Positions 11,894 to 22,535 of a DNA stretch of 64,000 bases are shown in pieces. Within the stretch, counting starts at the first letter, position 1; each line of letters opens with the position of its first letter. This DNA is from Actinostola sp. cb2023 (lineage: Eukaryota; Cnidaria; Anthozoa; Actiniaria; Actinostolidae), in NCBI GenBank assembly GCA_033675265.1, contig JAUJYZ010001406.1, positions 1-64,000 of the forward strand, in the 5' to 3' direction. The notes under the pieces are model-generated. The model saw only the letters and a program-made list of their open reading frames with translations. It had not been told where the DNA came from and did not search any database. A program made the translations under genes and the position numbers.

Positions 11894-13272
11894 AGTCGTT
11901 TTCATGGGAAGCCTGCGGCACGGAGTTGCCGTCACGGTAGGGAATCGAAGACATTCTATTCAACCAATCACAGCGCGCAAAATCATTGCTCAACCAATCA
12001 GAATGCTTAGACATGGCACGGTACCGTCACCGTCACGGCACGGGCGATTTTATATTTTACGCCCACTTCAAGATGGCGGATATTTCCGAGATGGCCTGGA
12101 ATCTACTAATATGAGCAGCTCAACTTCCGGTGAATCGTATTATTTGCACATAGAGTTCAGTATTCTTGTCATTTTCTTTGTTTTTTTTCCGAATGTTGAA
12201 GGTTATACATATTTGGAGGAGAAATCGTCGCAAACAATCCGCAATTGTATGTATTTATTGTCTGAAATAAAACGATCCATTGCGGATATATTCGTACGCG
12301 AGTAGAATTTTAAATGCCAATGCGAAGTCGTAAAAGCGGTAAGTATTGTAAGACAACTAAACATCTAGACAGCGGCATAAGATAAAACACGCTTTATCGT
12401 GGAAAAATTCGACTCTTGCGAATAACAAATGAGATTCGGCGTACGGCAGTCTGATGTGTCACGCCAGAATTAAATTATTCAGTCTCCTACTGTGCCCAGC
12501 GTATTATAAACCAAAACTTGGCACTGAATCGCTTTGTATCTTAACAAAGATAGGATAGTTTGGATTCAATACGTTTTTCTTCAACTTTTCATAAAATCAT
12601 AGAAATAATCGACTCAACGGTACGAATAACAAAATCAGAGTCGGCGTACGGTTACCGTACGAATAGCCACTGCATTTCATTTACTTACTGGCTATCCAAC
12701 GGATTGTTCCCCTCAAAAAACTTTAAAAAAGATCCAGCTTTATGTGAAAGTTTCTACTCATCGATCACTGCGGTAAAACGCTTGCTTTTTAGTGGGCGTA
12801 AAGTTTGAGCTCACTTCGCATTTTACGCCCACTAAAAAGCAAGCGTTTTACCGCAGTGATCGATGCATGAGTAGAAACTATCACATAAAGCTGGATCTTC
12901 TTTAAAGTGTTTTGAGAGGAACAATCCGTTAGATAGCCATGCAGTATTAAGTGAATGAAAATAAGCTCCAACTTCATCAGACAATAAATACATACAATTG
13001 CGGCTCATTTGACACGATTTCTCCGCCAAATATGTATAACCTTCAACATTTATTGCAATTGCAGTTTAGCCAACAAAGAAATTGCCAAGAATTACTCTAT
13101 GTGAACTCGAAGAAAATACGAAGACGATTCACCGGAAGTTGAGCTGCTCATATTAGTAGATTCCAGGCCATCTCGGCCATATCCGCCATCTTGAAGTGGG
13201 CGTAAAATATAAAATCGCACGGCACGGCACGAACCGTACCGTAACTACTTCTCACTCACTACGAAAACGACT
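11894..13272. mobile_element. Large foldback (palindromic) element, ~1.38 kb
   Basis: The outermost inverted motif is AGTCGTTTTC (11894) / GAAAACGACT (13263). Strong inverted arms cover ~12040-12275 and ~12985-13210. A second inner pair, ~12660-12805 and ~12826-12960, meets at a near-palindromic centre around 12815 (TAGTGGGCGTAAA / TTTACGCCCACTA). About 380 bp at ~12280-12660 has no partner on the right. Open frames inside are mirror-image shadows. The ends contain GGCACGG and GGTACCGT motifs also found in the 89-bp repeats. Confidence 0.85.
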
Positions 13273-13389
13273 CTGATGATCAGCGATAAGCACTGGAATA
13301 ACCGCGCGCTCTTCTGATTAACTTTGGAAGTTAAAAATGTCCGACGAATTTGCAATGAATTTCTGAGGTTTGAAGAGTGCGCGTTTTTT

Positions 13390-13884
13390 GTCAGTGGTGA
13401 ATAATACAGGCCACTAGGTAGTAGCTGATGTTGTTGCTATGATCACTGATGTCAGTGGTGAATAATACAGGCCACTAGGTAGTAGCTGATGTTGTTGCTA
13501 TGATCACTGATGTCAGTGGTGAATAATACAGGCCACTAGGTAGTAGCTGATGTTGTTGCTATGATCACTGATGTCAGTGGTGAATAATACAGGCCACTAG
13601 GTAGTAGCTGATGTTGTTGCTATGATCACTGATGTCAGTGGTGAATAATACAGGCCACTAGGTAGTAGCTGATGTTGTTGCTATGATCACTGATGTCAGT
13701 GGTGAATAATACAGGCCACTAGGTAGTAGCTGATGTTGTTGCTATGATCACTGATGTCAGTGGTGAATAATACAGGCCACTAGGTAGTAGCTGATGTTGT
13801 TGCTATGATCACTGATGTCAGTGGTGAATAATACAGGCCACTAGGTAGTAGCTGATGTTGTTGCTATATGATCACTGATGTCAG
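13390..13884. repeat. 61-bp tandem repeat, 8 nearly identical copies
   Basis: Each unit begins GTCAGTGGTGAATAATACAG; starts fall every 61 bp from 13390. The copies look essentially identical until the last, which has a small ATATG alteration. Such uniformity implies very recent expansion or homogenisation. Confidence 0.97.
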
Positions 13885-13987
13885 TCGCTATAATTGCTGG
13901 TGGTGGCGGCGTTGTTGTCGTTGTGTTGTTTAACTTTCTTGATATTGTTGCTGTAGTGCGGCTGATAATGATAATTATCTTTGTAAT

Positions 13988-14032
13988 GACGATGGAGAAA
14001 TGACGATGGAGAAATGACGATGGAGAAAATCA
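13988..14032. repeat. 15-bp short tandem repeat (3 copies)
   Basis: ATGACGATGGAGAA is repeated three times, directly before the GC-rich minisatellite. Confidence 0.85.
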
Positions 14033-14093
14033 CATTGTTCTGGCTTTTGCTCCTATTAATTTTGCTGCTATTTTGCACCCTTGCTTCAAGGGT

Positions 14094-14272
14094 GTTTCTC
14101 CGGATTCTCCTCCGGGTACTCCTCCGGGTACTCCTCCGGGTACTCCGCCGGGTTTTCCGCGGCGTACTCCGGGTACTTCTCCGGTTTACTCCGGGTACTT
14201 CTCCGGCGTACTTCACCGGGTACTCCGAGTACACCGGCGTACCCCGTGTACTTCACCGGCGTACTCCGGGCT
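14094..14272. repeat. GC-rich CTCCGGGTACT minisatellite
   Basis: A GC-rich island in AT-rich surroundings, built from 12-bp CTCCGGGTACTC units that decay into related 15-18-bp forms (CTTCACCGGCGTACT). The plus-strand frames give Pro-Pro-Gly-Thr or Gly-Tyr-Ser repeats and the minus strand Arg-Arg-Ser-Thr. With no flanking domain, signal peptide or splice context I treat these as artefacts. Confidence 0.85.
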
Positions 14273-14685
14273 TCCTCCTTCCATCAAAAATGAACTAGTG
14301 AGTTGAGTATTGAGCGTTTAGAAGTTAGAATGTAGTAAGAAGTTTGTATGAGCGATAGTTTGAAGCCCTCAGGGTCATCAATTCCATTACTGTTAAGTGC
14401 TACCGTTGTAAAATAAAGTCGTTTATTATTAATACGCTGATTATAAAATAAGACTGAGAATTCCAATATTTCACAAACACACCAGCGTGCAAATCGAAAT
14501 GACTTTTTTTATTTTAATCGAAATGACTGCATGGTACGGTTGAATGAAACTTCACAGCAAAGTTAAGGACGTGTGTGTGCATCAATCTCTCTTGTCAGTT
14601 TCCCACCGACATGTCAAGACCCAGATAATCCATTCACGTAGTCGAGAGATACCCCCAACACGTCTCACACACCTAAGCAACTTTT

Positions 14686-14686
<1 letters not shown>

Positions 14687-14729
<43 letters not shown>
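14687..14729. repeat. Homopolymer run of 43 G
   Basis: Uninterrupted G run followed by an A-rich stretch. It could fold as G-quadruplex DNA, and its exact length is unreliable in any sequencing method. Confidence 0.95.
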
Positions 14730-14730
<1 letters not shown>

Positions 14731-15858
14731 AATTTAAACTTTTCTGGAAAAAAAAGACAAAAAAAATAAAAAAAAATAAAAATTGAAAAAAAAAATGAAA
14801 TAAAATCATTAAAATCTTTAAGGAAGCCGATGACAATGCAATTCGACTCGGCCATCACAAATATCTCCACAAAACAGGAAAGCGGCGAGATTTCCTCGAG
14901 GCTTTTTAGCCTCGTAATCTACTACAAACCCCATTCGAATGAACCGAAATATCAACTTTCAATCAACCTTACTTCCGCTGAATTGTCTCATAAAAAGGGC
15001 TCGCTTATCACCGAAGTTCTTTATTAGGTAACAGCGACACTTACTTGAAATATTGAAGTTGGTGCGGGGTATCGTAAAGTAAGTTGAAACATTTGAATTT
15101 AACTCTAACTTTTGTGCCTTTTGATATCTTTTTGATTATGTTTAGTTTAGTTTTGTTCATTTTTAATAACACGGTGTTGTAGTTCCTTTCATAAACCACT
15201 TAGCTTAACTCAGGTCTTCGTAAAGTGTCGTCGCGACACTTTGAAACCCTAAATTGAATATAGTTTCAGAATCTAGAAATTTCTATAGTGTTATCACAAA
15301 AAAATGTTTCGTCTTTCTTCATTTTTTTTAGAAATCTCGAGGATTGAATTTGTTTTCAAACTCGTTTATAAATCTTTTAATTTGATTTCCACCGAGTTGA
15401 CATTACTGTTTGATTGCTATTCAAGGCTGAATGATCGACCTACTCCCACTTTCCTTCCGTCCTTCGTCTCCACTTTACTTATATAGATACTCGATCTCTC
15501 AATCTGGCTTTCTAAAAAGCTTTTGTTTTGCAGACTGTGTAGTGAAAAAATACCGTTGTGGATTCGTTTTGGCTATTAAGTCTAGTCAGGGCCGTACATA
15601 ACCCAAAATTCAAGGGGGGCAGCAGTACGTATTTAAAAGAAAAAAAATAAAGAAAAATACAACAGTTCTCAGTACTTTTTGGTATCTTTTTCACCTTGCT
15701 AGGGGGACAACTGCCTCCCTGCCCCTGTGCTGTGTACGGCAATGCATTTTAGTTGTAGCTCGTCGAGGAGGGATTGAAAGCTTCTTCGGGGGAACTGATA
15801 AGAAAGTGGCAATTTCACATCCCATTAACTAATCTAATCTAGATCCGTAGCCTCGTTT
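14730..15858. other. Gene-poor stretch with a possible hAT-like fragment
   Basis: A-rich to ~14800, then mixed sequence. Around 15587-15744 CAGGGCCGTACATA opens a block with G-rich inner sequence and closes with TGTACGGCAATG, an imperfect inverted end, possibly a decayed hAT-type MITE. Short open frames here have no recognisable domains. Confidence 0.4.
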
Positions 15859-16663
15859 ATTTTTATCCCCACATTACGTTTTATTTTTCCTTCGACGGTT
15901 TTATTTTATGTTAATTTTATTTTTTTAATTATCCCCACATTACGTTTTATTTTTCCTTCGACCGGTTTTTTATTTTTTATTTTTATTTTTTTTTATCCCC
16001 ACATTACGTTTTATTTTTCCTTCGACCGGTTTTTATTATTATTATTTATTTATTTTTATCCCCACATTACGTTTTATTTTTCCTTCGACCGGTTTTTATT
16101 ATTATTATTTATTTATTTTTATCCCCACATTACGTTTTATTTTTCATTCGACGGTTTTTATTATTATTATTTATTTATTTTTATCCCCACATTACGTTTT
16201 ATTTTTCATTCGACGGTTTTTATTATTATTATTTATTTATTTTTATCCCCACATTACGTTTTATTTTTCCTTCGACCGGTTTTTATTATTATTATTTATT
16301 TATTTTTATCCCCACATTACGTTTTATTTTTCCTTCGACCGGTTTTTATTATTATTATTTATTTATTTTTATCCCCACATTACGTTTTATTTTTCCTTCG
16401 ACCGGTTTTTATTATTATTATTTATTTATTTTTATCCCCACATTACGTTTTATTTTTCATTCGACGGTTTTTATTATTTATTATTTATTTTTATCCCCAC
16501 ATTACGTTTTATTTTTCCTTCGACGGTTTTTATTTTTTTATTTTTTTATTTTTTTTATCCCCACATTACGTTTTATTTTTCCTTCGACCGTTTTTTTTAA
16601 TTATTGTTATTATTTTTTATCCCCACATTACGTTTTATTTTTCCTTCGACCGGTTTAGCTTCC
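15859..16663. repeat. ~62-bp AT-rich satellite, 13 copies
   Basis: A conserved core (CCCCACATTACGTTTTATTT, then CCTTCGACCGG) occurs 13 times, separated by a linker of T/A homopolymer and TTA units whose length varies between copies. The core is far better conserved than the linker. Confidence 0.95.
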
Positions 16664-17501
16664 CGGTGTAATGAGTAATAACAAGAGAGAACACACGTTA
16701 CTAATAGTGATTATCAGTGTGGCCCTGACAACAAATTCAAGGCGCAATCAAATGAATGCAAATTTCCTTGACAGCAACCTAAACTGCATACTAAACCGTT
16801 GATTTCAAGGAACATTAAGTCAAAAAAAAAAAAAAAAAAAAAAAGAAGCATACACTTCATTATATACAGCATAACTTTCCCTACGATATTCAGTTAGACA
16901 TCAGACCACGACAAAAGGAGAGCTACATTAATTGGTCCCCGCCGAAAACATTAATTAATGAGTCCTTCTGCTTCTTTGTCTTAGACGTGGTGATGGATTG
17001 GCCGAGGCTGGTTGTTTGTATAGTATATCAATGGATGGATGAATGGGATCAAACAGTTTCACAATCGTTTCCGGCAGATAGTGTTTAATGAGAAAGAGTG
17101 AGCATACAATATCCATCGATAACTTTTCTGCGATTTGGTTCAGGCGTCGCCATTTCAGTTCATCACGAACACTACTTCCAATAATTGTGGGTCATTTTAA
17201 ACTACGACTTCTTACAACACACGCCAGAATGTCTTGCCTTTTAAAGACCGCCCAGCCAAAGGTAGTTTGATAACTGATTGACTCCGATTCCCGACAAAAA
17301 GTCTGGATTTACAGAACCTAAGACTTCACGTCGCTGAGATTGAAGGTAAGAGAGACCGAAAATGACAAGTTGTTGACAATAACAATTTGATTAAGTTTTA
17401 CTTTTCAATATAGCATTTTAGCGGTATTGTTTTACCACCATTGCGTGACTATGATGTTTTGATTTGAATGTTAAGTTCCAGAAAGAAGCGAATCTGTGAA
17501 T
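16664..17501. other. Gene-poor stretch upstream of GPCR 2
   Basis: Contains an A run at ~16821-16842. No gene is supported; a 60-codon frame at 17088 has no domain. Confidence 0.4.
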
Positions 17502-17716
17502 AACTGAGAAGACTATTTTGCTGCAAAATTCAAAATAGAGGAAAAACTCAAGGTCCTGCACTGGTAGCCCCAGTAATCAACTCAAAACGAATACAAAAAC
17601 TGTGAAACTGAAAAACTGAGAAGACTTGAGTACGATACAACTGCAAAAATCAAAATAAAATATTGAAGAAATTCCCAAGGCCCAGACACAGGTAGCCCCA
17701 GTAATCAACTCAAAAC
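17502..17716. repeat. Imperfect two-copy direct repeat in the GPCR 2 5' flank
   Basis: Copies at ~17502-17587 and ~17611-17716 share AACTGAGAAGAC at the start and GTAGCCCCAGTAATCAACTC at the end. The second ends ~40 bp before the receptor ATG, so it may lie in the leader or core promoter. Confidence 0.85.
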
Positions 17717-17754
17717 AATCAACAGAACAATTGTAAAATCTTTGTCGGAGGATC

Positions 17755-18888
17755 ATGAATTCCACTGCACATAACGCTACAGTTCTATTCGAACCACCTG
17801 GTCAGTCACAGCTGATATTCAACATTCTCTGTGTCGTGGCATATATCGGTATCATATTGGCAGCAGTCATTGGTAACACGTTAGTGTGCATGGCATTTTG
17901 CCTCAGTCCTGCTCTTCGCAAGTCTCCGACCAATTACTTCATCATGTCCATGGCTGTCTCAGACATCCTTACGGTGACACTCTCTGTTCCCTTTGACGTC
18001 GAGCAGACACTACTAAACTGGAGGTGGAAGCATGGAAGCTTCGCTTGCTCACTGTGGACCACCATGTATCTATTCGTCGTTCCGTCGTCGATCTTGAGCC
18101 TGCTTGCGGTCAGCGTGGATCGTTATAAATCTCTCATCGATCCACTCAACAGGTTTCGTCAGGCGCGGTTCATGACTCGTAAACGCGCATGCGTAGTCAT
18201 CGCTGCATTGTGGGTGTATTCGCTCGTGTTTGCACTTATGCCGGAAATGGGTTGGAAGCTCTACTCCCATAATGTCATGCAAGGGTACTGCTTCTTTAAC
18301 ACGACGCTGGAGTATTCGGTGTTGAGTTCTGTTCTCAATTTCATCCTCCCGGTGATCGTCATGTGCATTTTGTACTTGAGGATCTATCAGATCGCTAAGC
18401 AAATGCGCCAAGCTCACAAGAGGTCAGGAATGTCCTTCGTATCAGACGAGAGGAAGAAAGGAAAACAGCGTAAACGGCTTCACAAGAACATCAAAACCAC
18501 AAAGAACATCTTGATCGTCGTGTGTGCGTTCTTTGTATGCTGGATGCCGTATACGATGTTCAGTCTAGTCAGTAATGTTTGCAAGACATGTTTTGAGGCC
18601 GCACCGCAGGAACTCTTCACTATCTTCTTGATTCTTGGCTACTCGAATTCCGCTCTCAATCCATATCTCTACGCTTTTCGCAACAAAAGGTTCAAGGAAA
18701 CCTTCGCAAAGACGTCGAGGATTCTGAGTACCTTGCGTGACCAGAGATTGTCTTCATTGTCGTCACGGAGAAGCTATGCGCACACAACTCCTACATTGAT
18801 ATCCGAGAGTCCATGTAACACAAGGAACGTGACACAACCCTCGGCCGAGTCCCAGTCCTCAGAACATCGGCCAACATCTGTAGTGTGA
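17755..18888 (+). CDS. Rhodopsin-class (class A) GPCR 2, amine-receptor-like orphan
   Basis: A 377-residue intronless receptor. N-glycosylation sites are N2 and N7. Helices lie at about 21-48, 59-81, 94-119, 145-165, 186-212, 247-271 and 285-307. Key residues are Asp70 in TM2, Cys98 paired with Cys179, DRY at 122-124, CWMP at 262-265 and NPYLY at 302-306. Position 3.32 is Tyr, as in GPCR 1, so the classical amine-binding Asp is absent from both. Stretches such as SDILTVTLS and SILSLLAVSVDRY are shared exactly with GPCR 1. The third loop is shorter and basic; the tail is Ser/Thr-rich. The genes are divergent, ~12 kb apart. Aminergic-like fold with unknown ligand is the safest call. The ATG chosen gives a normal short N-terminus. 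Confidence 0.93.
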   Translation: MNSTAHNATVLFEPPGQSQLIFNILCVVAYIGIILAAVIGNTLVCMAFCLSPALRKSPTNYFIMSMAVSDILTVTLSVPFDVEQTLLNWRWKHGSFACSLWTTMYLFVVPSSILSLLAVSVDRYKSLIDPLNRFRQARFMTRKRACVVIAALWVYSLVFALMPEMGWKLYSHNVMQGYCFFNTTLEYSVLSSVLNFILPVIVMCILYLRIYQIAKQMRQAHKRSGMSFVSDERKKGKQRKRLHKNIKTTKNILIVVCAFFVCWMPYTMFSLVSNVCKTCFEAAPQELFTIFLILGYSNSALNPYLYAFRNKRFKETFAKTSRILSTLRDQRLSSLSSRRSYAHTTPTLISESPCNTRNVTQPSAESQSSEHRPTSVV

Positions 18889-19501
18889 AAACAAACCGCT
18901 GAACTGTTTATATTGTGTGACAGCGGTGGTTACGTGAATGGCGACCTGTAGTCACTAGATAAGAAAAACATATAGTATATGTCTAAACATGCTTCTACGA
19001 AAGTAGCCGGGGAAAATGTTGACAAATTAGACAGTTTCAAAAACATAAAAATGACATAATAACCTCGAACTGAGCTAGCAATTTAGTTTATTATATTATT
19101 TGTTGGATTTACCGTTCTCGATGCTTCGTAATATACTCTATCATATAAGGTCATTTCATATGAATACTGTTCCAATAAAGAGCCGATTTGTGCGTAGCCT
19201 GATTTTCAGACGGTCCGTGGTCCTCTGCTCTCGCTTCTCGAGATCGAAGGACCGCGGAACGTCTCAAAAACAGGCTAATTTATGCGTTGTAGGTTCAGTT
19301 TTCAAAAGCTCTCATCTAGAAAACAGTACCGCACAGAACATTGTTTGAATACTGTAGCAACACAGACATATCTGTGTAGTTACTTTATTTGAAGAGCTTT
19401 TATTTCCGAAAAAAGTAACGCCCTTATAGAAGATCATTTGAGTACTGTTGTACCAATAAAGAACCGATGTGTGCGTTTTTTGTGTAAGAGTTCTTCCATA
19501 T
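18889..19501. other. GPCR 2 3' flank
   Basis: AATAAA signals at ~19174 and ~19454 lie in similar contexts (CCAATAAAGAGCCGAT and CCAATAAAGAACCGAT), so this flank contains a partial duplication. Either could be the polyadenylation signal. Confidence 0.45.
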
Positions 19502-19838
19502 AGGTGCAGCAGTAATACGGGCAACAAAATCGTGCAACTTGTCGCGCAACATTGTTGCGTTGCAAGTTGCAGAGCAATGTTTCTCGTATTACCACCGTTC
19601 GCGCAATTAACTTGTTGCGCAACACATTTTCGTGTTGCAGGTTGCAAAACTTTGTTGCGCAAAGTAGAAGATCTTTCTACCTCATGCAACAAAGTTTATG
19701 AAAATGTATTTTGTTGCGCGACAAGGTGCGCGAAACGATGCTAATACGAGAAACATTGATCTGCAACTTGCAACGCAACAATCTGAACAATGTTGCGCGA
19801 CAAGTTGCACGATTTTGTTGCTCGTATTACCGCACCTT
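19502..19838. mobile_element. 337-bp TIR element rich in TTGCGCAACA motifs
   Basis: The left arm (GTAATACGGGCAACAAAATC..., 19502-~19603) is mirrored by the right arm (~19735-19838). The arms are ~100 bp and themselves contain repeated TTGCGCAACA / GCAACTTG motifs, giving internal hairpins. Open frames on both strands are shadows. Confidence 0.85.
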
Positions 19839-20159
19839 AAAAGAACATTGGACAGAACACACAACATTGTTTGAGTATTGTTAGTAGCAACATGGCGTTT
19901 CTACCTATTTGAATAGAATAGTTTCAATAACAAATATATTCAATTAAACGTGTGGGATAGCACTTGCAAGTTCTCGGTTGGATAAGCCACACCATGCAGC
20001 ATATATAATAACTATGAACTGATTGATGTTAATGATAACAATAATGACGATAATGATAGTACGTAATGGTGAATATGGAGACTAAATAAAATATTGACCT
20101 GATTTCACACAGTTATCACTGAATATACATATTTAATAGAGTCGTTTTCGTACGAGTGG
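19839..20159. other. Non-coding stretch
   Basis: AT-rich with a short ATGATAATG-like tract. GAGTCGTTTTCGTACGAGTG at ~20141 resembles the outer end of the foldback element at 11.9-13.3 kb. Confidence 0.4.
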
Positions 20160-20430
20160 GAACCCTGTGGTACCGTGACACTCAAATGGCTTCCTTTCTG
20201 AACCAATCAAAAAGCGTGTAGATGCATCCCATCCAATCAAACTCTTTCAATACGACACGATACCATGACACTCAAATGGCTTCCTTTCTGAACCAATCAA
20301 AAACCGTGCAGATGCATCCCATCCAATCAAACTCTTTCAATACGACACGGTACCACGGCACTCAAATGGCTTCCTTTCGGCTGAACCAATCAAAAACCGT
20401 GCAGACGCATCTCATCCAATCAAATTCTAT
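20160..20430. repeat. ~89-bp tandem repeat, second locus (3 copies)
   Basis: Same unit as at 8688-9018: ACTCAAATGGCTTCCTTTCT, ACCAATCAAAAA, CCAATCAAACTCTTTCAATA and ACACGGTACC. A short foldback-end sequence (GAGTCGTTTTCG) precedes it, linking the repeat to that element family. Confidence 0.92.
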
Positions 20431-20684
20431 ATTCCATGTATGTGCCCAAAGCATGTTAATTTAACCTACACATAATTTACACGGAATTTAATACTAATTA
20501 TTACGGAATTTACACGGAATTTACACGGAATTTAGTCATCAGAGCTCCGTGCTCAGAAGCTAAACGCATGCGCTGTAGAGACATCGATTTGCGACGGATC
20601 GCAACGATGGAAAAAAAAGAATCGGCAATTGATAACTTGGGCATTCCACAGGAAGCGCAAGTAATAAGAAGCTTTTTTATACCG
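20431..20684. other. Left copy of a sequence found on both sides of the CniFL cluster
   Basis: AACCTACACATAATTTACAC followed by repeated ACGGAATTTAC units (20463-20535) also occurs, slightly changed, at ~57876-57920 just past the last CniFL gene, in the same orientation. Confidence 0.6.
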
Positions 20685-21311
20685 TTAAATATCTGCCTAC
20701 ACTCGCCCTCTAAATAAATGTATTTCCCTACATAACTGATGATGTAAGCGTGTCCAGCTTGGGTTGCCTGTGGTACGGTTCTTACCAGATTAAATATCTG
20801 CCTACACTCGCCCTCTAAATAAATGTATTTCCCTACATAACTGATGATGTAAGCGTGTCCAGCTTGGGTTGCCTGTGGTACGGTTCTTTCCAGATTAAAT
20901 ATCTGCCTACACTCGCCCTCTAAATAAATGTATTTCTCTACATAACTGATGATGTAAACGTGTTCAGCTTGGGTTGCCTGTGGTACGGTTCTTTCCAGAT
21001 TAAATATCTGCCTACACTCGCCCTCTAAATAAATGTATTTCTCTACATAACTGATGATGTAAAACGTGTTCAGCTTGGGTTGCCTGTGGTACGGTTCTTT
21101 CCAGATTAAATATCTGCCTACACTCGCCCTCTAAATAAATGTATTTCCCTACATAACTGATGATGTAAGCGTGTCCAGCTTGGGTTGCCTGTGGTACGGT
21201 TCTTTCCAGATTAAATATCTGCCTACACTCGCCCTCTAAATAAATGTATTTCCCTACATAACTGATGATGTAAGCGTGTCCAGCTTGGGTTGCCTGTGTA
21301 GGTTTCTTTCC
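20685..21311. repeat. 105-bp tandem repeat upstream of CniFL A, 6 copies
   Basis: Starts fall every 105 bp from 20685 (TTAAATATCTGCCTACACTC...). Each unit ends in CAGCTTGGGTTGCCTGTGGT ... TTTCCAGA. That last part occurs once at the 5' junction of units B, C and D (~30598, ~40673, ~55192), so unit A alone amplified its own junction. Confidence 0.95.
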
Positions 21312-21449
21312 ACATTAAATCCCGACGTTGATGATACAATTTTGTTTTTATTAAGAATTTTAACACAACTTTCAAACAGCAACTTTCCAGGATACAGAAA
21401 CAAAATACATTCTCCTTTTCGAATCTGCTAAAGTTCACCCGGATGTTGT

Positions 21450-21592
21450 AAGATTAAGGGGAATTCCCCAACAGGAACTCGAAGCCGTCATTGACGTCAT
21501 TAATACCGGGATAGGATATCCTGACATATGCCTATGCATGCTCTCTGGTTTTATAGAGCGTCGTTACTCAGTCTTTGTTGATTCCGCTCAAA
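21450..21592 (+). promoter_or_regulatory. CniFL A promoter: NF-kB-type and CRE-type sites
   Basis: GGGGAATTCCCC at 21458-21469 is a palindrome fitting the NF-kB consensus GGGRNWYYCC. TGACGTCA at 21492-21499 is a full CRE. A GGATATCC palindrome and a TATA-like TTTTATAG (~21549) follow. The same order and spacing are kept in all four units. Binding is inferred from consensus only. Confidence 0.6.
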
Positions 21593-22254
21593 ATGTCTCT
21601 TAATTAAAATCGACCATTCGAGCTCGTCTTCAAAGATCGCCATTGTTACTTCAATTATGGGCGTGTTTTTGTGTTGTGGTGAATTTGTACGCATCGAGAT
21701 GATGCTAAACGAACAAAACACGAGATTGAACCAGTTTGAGATGACCTCGACACAAAACAACAAGAAGAATGCTGCCAATATCGACCATCGTCGTTTCTCA
21801 CAACGATTTAAAGAATATAAAGAAGATACACAAGAGACAGGAGGGGTTAGTGGTCCCCTGGGACAATAACATCTGTTCTATTCACCCAGCCAGAAGTCTT
21901 CCCAGAAAAAAAATTCCCAGGAGAGAAAATATCAGAAAAATTTTTCCCAGGAGAGAGAATATTTCCTAACCAAAAAAACAAACAAACAAACAAAAAAGGT
22001 ACTCAAATAAGGTACTTTTTTGAAATAAAACAATTCCCAGGTACAGAAATATTTCCTATCCACATAACCTAATATTTTAATGGGATAATAGTTCTAATTA
22101 TTAACTTTAATAGAATATATTTTTCACATGAACCTATAATTGTTGCATATAATATACAAATAGTCAAATACAAAACTCATCTTAGGTTTCCCAGGAAAGT
22201 ACTGGTAGAACAGTTATTTCACAGAACAGACACCACTAACCCCTCCTGAAGAGA
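21593..22254 (+). pseudogene. CniFL A broken 5' coding region
   Basis: The ancestral ATG at 21593 is followed by ATGTCTCTTAATTAA, a stop after four codons, where the other copies read ATGGCTCATAAAATC; the local change also shifts the frame by 4 bp. The ancestral frame resumes from an in-frame ATG at 21657 ([11 protein letters not shown]), which has lost the cytoplasmic tail and half of the membrane anchor. It is cut at 21837 by a 411-bp element carrying stops. Past the element the frame is open again into the collagen region. This copy therefore lacks an obvious membrane-anchored start. Confidence 0.8.
21838..22248. mobile_element. 411-bp MITE inserted in CniFL A (6-bp target duplication)
   Basis: Perfect 17-bp TIRs, CAGGAGGGGTTAGTGGT at 21838-21854 and its reverse complement at 22232-22248. 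AAGAGA is duplicated at 21832-21837 and 22249-22254; the other three CniFL copies have it once, which proves the insertion. There is no transposase. A 6-bp duplication is unusual and would fit only a few DNA-transposon superfamilies. Confidence 0.95.
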
Positions 22255-22535
22255 CTGGTCAGCGACTCTCAAGCAGAAAGATACGAGATACTTCACTTGA
22301 ACTGAATGAGACAAAGCGAACACAAAGAGATCATCTTAGAAATATAATACATCAAGAAGTAGGAAAAGCTGTATCGACTCTACAAGCTGCGAAGTATTGG
22401 ATATCCATCCCAGGACCTCCCGGTCCTCCTGGTATACCAGGAAATGTTGGACATAAAGGAGATAGAGGAGCAGAGGGATTATCTGGACACATCGGAAAAG
22501 CAGGCCGCAGAGGAAAACGAGGACGAGCTGGACGC

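Noticed and set aside
14014..14306. Collagen-like or Pro-Pro-Gly-Thr protein in the GC-rich island
   Set aside because: All three plus frames and one minus frame are open because of a 12-bp repeat; true Gly-X-Y periodicity and secretion signal are missing.
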